A DNA stretch of 10,840 bases. Source: Rhodoferax sp. GTDB lineage: Bacteria > Pseudomonadota > Gammaproteobacteria > Burkholderiales > Burkholderiaceae_C. Location: NCBI GenBank assembly GCA_030833685.1, contig JAURGS010000065.1:1-10840 (forward strand). The letters run 5' to 3'. The notes below the pieces were generated by a model that had not been told where the DNA came from, searched no databases, and worked only from the letters and a program-made list of their open reading frames with translations. This document shows, one piece after another, positions 7,819-10,840 of the stretch. Numbering within the stretch: the first letter of the stretch is position 1; the number at the start of each line of letters is the position of its first letter. The translations under genes and the position numbers were made by a program.

Positions 7819-7826
7819 AATTCATC

Positions 7827-9506
7827 ATGTCTGAATCTTTTGCCGCCCTGTTTGAAGAGTCTTTGAAGCGCACCGAAATGCGCACTGGCGAGGTCATCAC
7901 CGCCGAAGTTGTTCGTATCGAACACAGCTTTGTGGTGGTCAACGCCGGCCTCAAGTCCGAGGCCTACGTACCCATCGAAGAATTCAAGAACGACCAGGGC
8001 GAAATTGAAGTCCACGTTGGCGACTTCGTGTCGGTTGCGATCGGCTCCATCGAAAACGGCTACGGCGACACCATTTTGAGCCGCGACACCGCCAAGCGAT
8101 TGGCCTCCTGGATGAGCCTGGAAAAAGCGCTCGAATCCGGCGAGTTCGTCACTGGTACCACCAGTGGCAAAGTCAAAGGTGGTCTGACGGTTCTGGTCAA
8201 CGGTATTCGCGCCTTCCTGCCCGGCTCGCTGGTGGACACCCGTCCTACCAAGGACTTGTCTCCGTACGAGAACAAGACCCTCGAGTTCAAAGTTATCAAG
8301 CTCGACCGCAAGCGCAACAACGTGGTTTTGAGCCGTCGCGCGGTAATCGAAGCGTCCATGGGCGAAGAGCGCGAAAAACTGATGAGCACGCTCAAAGAAG
8401 GTGCGATCGTCAACGGCGTTGTGAAAAACATCACCGAATACGGCGCATTCGTGGACCTGGGCGGCATCGATGGTCTGTTGCACATCACCGACATGGCCTG
8501 GCGTCGCGTTCGCCACCCCTCTGAGGTGGTAACCGCTGGTCAGGAAATCACCGCCAAGATCCTTAAGTTCGATACCGAGAAAAACCGCGTGTCCTTGGGT
8601 CTGAAGCAAATGGGCGACGACCCTTGGATGGGCGTGAGCCGCCGCTACCCATCGAGCACCCGCTTGTTCGGCAAAATCACCAACATCGCCGACTACGGCG
8701 CGTTTGTTGAGCTGGAGCCGGGCATCGAAGGCTTGGTGCACGTGTCCGAGATGGACTGGACCAACAAAAACGTGGCCCCAAGCAAGATCGTGTCTTTGGG
8801 TGATGAAGTCGAAGTCATGGTCCTGGAGATCGACGAAGACAAGCGTCGTATCTCGCTGGGCATGAAGCAATGCAAAGCCAATCCCTGGCAAGAATTTGCC
8901 CAAAACACCAAGCGCGGCGACCGCGTCAAAGGCCCGATCAAGTCGATCACCGACTTTGGCGTCTTTGTGGGCTTGGCCGCTGGCATCGACGGACTGGTGC
9001 ACCTGTCGGACCTGTCCTGGAACGAGCAAGGCGACGCCGCCGTGCGCGAATTCAAGAAAGGCCAGGAGGTCGAAGCTATTGTGCTGGCTGTTGATGTCGA
9101 GCGCGAGCGGATCTCGCTGGGCATCAAGCAACTGGACTCTGACCCCTTCACCACATTCGCCTCTGTCAATGACAAGGGCGCAGTCGTCACTGGCAAAGTC
9201 AAGACGGTGGACGCCCGTGGCGCTGAGATCGACCTGGGTGAAGATGTCATCGGCTACCTGCGCGCCAGCGAAATCTCGCGTGACCGTGTGGAAGACGCTC
9301 GCTCTGTGCTCAAAGAAGGCGACGAAGTCACGGCTGTGGTGATCAATGTGGACCGCAAGACCCGCAACATCCAGGTGTCGATCAAGGCGAAAGACCAGGC
9401 TGACCAAAATGAGGCCATGGCCAGCTTGAGCCAACAATCGGCGCGTGAGAATGCTGGCACGACCAGCCTGGGTGCGTTGTTGCGTGCCAAGCTCGACAAC
9501 AACTGA
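7827..9506 (+). CDS. rpsA: 30S ribosomal protein S1
   Basis: S1 binds single-stranded, A/U-rich mRNA on the 30S subunit and helps unfold structured or weak-Shine-Dalgarno start regions. The 559-residue product has the six S1/OB-fold repeats of the proteobacterial protein: approximately residues 20-88, 105-172, 192-261, 276-348, 364-436 and 451-523. The first two bind the ribosome and are divergent. Repeats 3 to 5 are close copies of one another, each with a YGAFV or FGVFV strand, a G-I-D/E-G-L-hydrophobic-H segment and a terminal S-L-G-hydrophobic-K-Q. A short low-complexity tail follows repeat 6. The N-terminus MSESFAALFEESL is typical and fixes the start. Codon choice looks biased, as expected for a highly expressed gene. 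The leader is structured and a probable terminator follows the gene, so rpsA may form its own transcript beyond any readthrough from aroA-cmk. Confidence 0.98.
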   Translation: MSESFAALFEESLKRTEMRTGEVITAEVVRIEHSFVVVNAGLKSEAYVPIEEFKNDQGEIEVHVGDFVSVAIGSIENGYGDTILSRDTAKRLASWMSLEKALESGEFVTGTTSGKVKGGLTVLVNGIRAFLPGSLVDTRPTKDLSPYENKTLEFKVIKLDRKRNNVVLSRRAVIEASMGEEREKLMSTLKEGAIVNGVVKNITEYGAFVDLGGIDGLLHITDMAWRRVRHPSEVVTAGQEITAKILKFDTEKNRVSLGLKQMGDDPWMGVSRRYPSSTRLFGKITNIADYGAFVELEPGIEGLVHVSEMDWTNKNVAPSKIVSLGDEVEVMVLEIDEDKRRISLGMKQCKANPWQEFAQNTKRGDRVKGPIKSITDFGVFVGLAAGIDGLVHLSDLSWNEQGDAAVREFKKGQEVEAIVLAVDVERERISLGIKQLDSDPFTTFASVNDKGAVVTGKVKTVDARGAEIDLGEDVIGYLRASEISRDRVEDARSVLKEGDEVTAVVINVDRKTRNIQVSIKAKDQADQNEAMASLSQQSARENAGTTSLGALLRAKLDNN

Positions 9507-9534
9507 TCAAGGGTTGCTGCATCCCCAAGGACTT

Positions 9535-9571
9535 GGCAACCGGATGAACGACTCATTCGGTTGCCCCTTTT
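9535..9571 (+). terminator. Probable rho-independent terminator or attenuator between rpsA and ihfB
   Basis: The left arm GGCAACCGGATGA (9535-9547) pairs with TCATTCGGTTGCC (9553-9565) over 13 positions, all Watson-Crick except one G-U, closing a five-base loop. CC and then TTTT (9568-9571) follow. The stem is strong but the T-run is short. The T-run ends only nine bases before the ihfB start, so ihfB must depend on readthrough, on a promoter inside rpsA, or on a start site almost at its ATG. Confidence 0.75.
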
Positions 9572-9580
9572 AATCTCGCC

Positions 9581-9889
9581 ATGACACGCTCGGACCTGGT
9601 TGAAGAACTCGCTGCCCGCTTTGGTCAACTGACCCAACGCGATGCAGAGATTGCAGTCAAGACCATTTTGGACGCCATCAGCGATGCGCTGGTCCAGGGG
9701 CACCGCATCGAAATTCGCGGCTTCGGGAGCTTTTCGGTCAATCACCGCCAACCCCGACTGGGTCGCAACCCTCGCAGCGGCGAAAGTGTTCTGATCCCCG
9801 AGAAACGGGTTCCGCATTTCAAGCCCGGCAAAGCCTTGCGCGAGGCGGTCGATCAAAACATGCCCAAGGGTCGCCCGCTAGACCCCTGA
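9581..9889 (+). CDS. ihfB: Integration host factor subunit beta
   Basis: IHF beta pairs with IHF alpha (IhfA, encoded elsewhere) to bind and sharply bend DNA at specific sites, assisting transcription, replication and recombination. The 102-residue product carries the DNA-binding family signature GFGSFSVNHRQPRLGRNP, with the intercalating proline at Pro64, and Glu44 and Arg46 at positions that contribute to sequence recognition in E. coli IHF beta. A basic stretch, EKRVPHFKPGK, follows. The start is fixed by the conserved MTRSDLVEELA. No Shine-Dalgarno is visible. Instead the terminator-like hairpin ends 15 bases upstream, followed by a TTTAAT hexamer (9569-9574) that resembles a -10 element but lacks a matching -35. 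Location directly after rpsA is the conserved proteobacterial arrangement. Confidence 0.97.
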   Translation: MTRSDLVEELAARFGQLTQRDAEIAVKTILDAISDALVQGHRIEIRGFGSFSVNHRQPRLGRNPRSGESVLIPEKRVPHFKPGKALREAVDQNMPKGRPLDP

Positions 9890-9960
9890 GCGCTACGCGG
9901 CACTGGGCCTGGTGCTGCCACCACCAAAACCTACAAAGGCCGTGCGCACACCCTGAAAGC

Positions 9961-9966
9961 TAGAAT
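9961..9966 (+). promoter_or_regulatory. Weak candidate -10 element for lapA-lapB
   Basis: TAGAAT matches the -10 consensus at five of six positions and lies in the 86-base gap between ihfB and lapA. No convincing -35 is seen 16 to 18 bases upstream. If used, transcription would begin around 9973-9975, at or just before the lapA ATG at 9976, giving a nearly leaderless message. The rest of the gap holds only a small hairpin (TGGTG 9910-9914 with CACCA 9919-9923) without a T-run. Confidence 0.25.
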
Positions 9967-9975
9967 CATGGGCGT

Positions 9976-10299
9976 ATGCCAACACCCTTGAAGCACGTCC
10001 TGCGCCTGATCAGAATCTTGATCAAGGTCGGCGTATTTTTCACCCTGTTCGCCTTTGCGCTGAACAACCAGCAAGACACGGTGGTGCACTTCTTTTTTGG
10101 CTACCAGTGGCAAGCACCCCTAGTTTTGGTAGTCCTGAGTGTGTTCGCCCTGGGCGTGGGCGTGGGTGTGCTGGGCATGCTTCCACTTTGGTGGCGCAAG
10201 CGCAAGAGCCCTGAGGTCAAACCAGCGACGCCCAGCGCCAACGACTCCAGCACAGGCGCAAACGCAGCGACGCCACCGGCCTACGCGGATGGAATTTGA
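9976..10299 (+). CDS. lapA: LapA-family inner membrane protein (DUF1049)
   Basis: LapA (YciS in E. coli) is a small inner-membrane partner of LapB in the assembly and control of lipopolysaccharide synthesis. The 107-residue product has two predicted transmembrane helices: roughly residues 8-29 (LIRILIKVGVFFTLFAFAL) and 46-70 (APLVLVVLSVFALGVGVGVL). Between them lies a short N-N-Q-Q-D-T-V-V-H-F-F-F-G-Y segment typical of the family. A basic stop-transfer stretch (RKRK) and an Ala/Pro/Ser/Thr-rich, low-complexity cytoplasmic tail follow. No strong Shine-Dalgarno is present. The stop codon lies inside lapB, with an 11-base overlap, so the two are probably translationally coupled. Function is assigned from family features and neighbourhood. 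Confidence 0.88.
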   Translation: MPTPLKHVLRLIRILIKVGVFFTLFAFALNNQQDTVVHFFFGYQWQAPLVLVVLSVFALGVGVGVLGMLPLWWRKRKSPEVKPATPSANDSSTGANAATPPAYADGI

Positions 10300-10840
10300 C
10301 CTGACGTGGTTATTGCTAGGCCTGCCATTGGTGTTTGCGATGGGATGGCTGGCCTCGCGCATGGACCTGCGGCAATTACGCGCTGAAAACCGTCAGGCAC
10401 CCAAAGCCTATTTCAAAGGGCTTAACTATTTGCTCAACGAGCAGCAAGACCAGGCCATCGACGCCTTCATCGAGGCGGTGCAAAAAGACCCCGACACCAG
10501 CGAGCTGCACTTTGCCCTGGGTAATCTGTTCAGACGTCGTGGTGAATACGACCGAGCGGTGCGCGTTCATCAGCACCTGCTCTCACGCAGCGATTTGAGT
10601 CGCGTAGACCGGGACCGCGCGCAGTACGAGCTGGCCATGGACTTCCTCAAAGCAGGCTTGCTTGACCGTGCCGAGGAGGCTTTGCACAAGCTCGAGGGCA
10701 GCGTTCTTGAGCAACAAGCCCGCATCGCGCTGCTGGCAAGCTGCGAACGCAGTCGGGACTGGTCCACCGCGGCTACCGTGGCACAAAAACTTGAGAACAG
10801 CCAGCCAGGCGTTTTTTCAAGTCGGCTCGCTCACTACCAG
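10289..10840 (+). CDS. lapB: LapB (YciM) lipopolysaccharide assembly protein, 3'-truncated by the window edge
   Basis: LapB is a membrane-anchored TPR protein that, in E. coli, promotes FtsH-dependent turnover of LpxC and so limits lipopolysaccharide synthesis. The visible 184 codons start MEFDLTWLLLGLPLVFAMGW, an N-terminal membrane anchor. They continue with R-A-E-N-R-Q-A-P-K-A-Y-F-K-G-L-N-Y-L-L-N and TPR-like helical repeats (DPDTSELHFALGNLFRRRG, AQYELAMDFLKAGLLDRAEE). The frame is still open at the end of the window, so the remaining TPRs and the C-terminal rubredoxin-like metal-binding domain expected for the family are not seen. The ATG lies within the end of lapA, 11 bases overlapping. 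The gene order ihfB-lapA-lapB supports the assignment. Confidence 0.92.
   Translation, partial: MEFDLTWLLLGLPLVFAMGWLASRMDLRQLRAENRQAPKAYFKGLNYLLNEQQDQAIDAFIEAVQKDPDTSELHFALGNLFRRRGEYDRAVRVHQHLLSRSDLSRVDRDRAQYELAMDFLKAGLLDRAEEALHKLEGSVLEQQARIALLASCERSRDWSTAATVAQKLENSQPGVFSSRLAHYQ

Noticed and set aside
7761..9437. A 558-codon open frame on the minus strand covering nearly all of rpsA
   Set aside because: It mirrors rpsA codon for codon in a GC-rich, codon-biased gene, its internal repetition reflects the S1 repeats, and it matches no family I recognise. It is a coding shadow.
9910..9923. Hairpin after ihfB (TGGTG / CACCA) as a terminator
   Set aside because: The stem is only five pairs and no T-run follows it.
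1..10840. Search for mobile elements, CRISPR arrays, tRNA/rRNA genes or phage genes
   Set aside because: No transposase or integrase frames, no regularly spaced repeats and no recognisable structured RNA genes were seen; all long plus-strand frames are accounted for by housekeeping genes.

Overview
The window is a chromosomal housekeeping block, all on the plus strand, from a GC-rich betaproteobacterium. Protein sequences and gene order point to Burkholderiales, most likely Comamonadaceae. Gene order is gyrA (5' end missing) - serC - pheA - tyrA - aroA::cmk - rpsA - ihfB - lapA - lapB (3' end missing). I see no mobile element, CRISPR array, tRNA or rRNA. Coding density is very high: the only gaps over 50 bases are the rpsA leader (7659-7826), the rpsA-ihfB gap (9507-9580) and the ihfB-lapA gap (9890-9975).

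Layout: bases 1-2528 encode GyrA from E. coli-equivalent residue 42 to its end. Bases 2553-7658 hold four tightly spaced genes (gaps of 31, 21 and 5 bases) for serine and aromatic amino acid synthesis. SerC makes phosphoserine, AroA makes EPSP, PheA commits chorismate to phenylalanine and TyrA commits prephenate to tyrosine. AroA is fused in frame to cytidylate kinase (Cmk), a known arrangement in this order. Bases 7827-9506 encode ribosomal protein S1, followed by a probable intrinsic terminator and then the IHF beta subunit. The last two genes, lapA and lapB, overlap by 11 bases and belong to envelope/LPS homeostasis.

The most interesting signal is at the left edge. The gyrA segment covering the quinolone-resistance-determining region (QRDR) and reaching the catalytic tyrosine carries residues I associate with cyanobacterial/plastid-type GyrA. 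Its third-codon-position GC is about 94%, against about 67% in the next 80 codons. Both signals change near base 240-250; everything downstream is ordinary Comamonadaceae GyrA. This suggests a mosaic gyrA made by recombination, or else an assembly chimera. A second interesting region is the rpsA leader: it has no Shine-Dalgarno but several consecutive hairpins, resembling in design the self-regulated rpsA initiation region known in E. coli. No wholly new system is evident.
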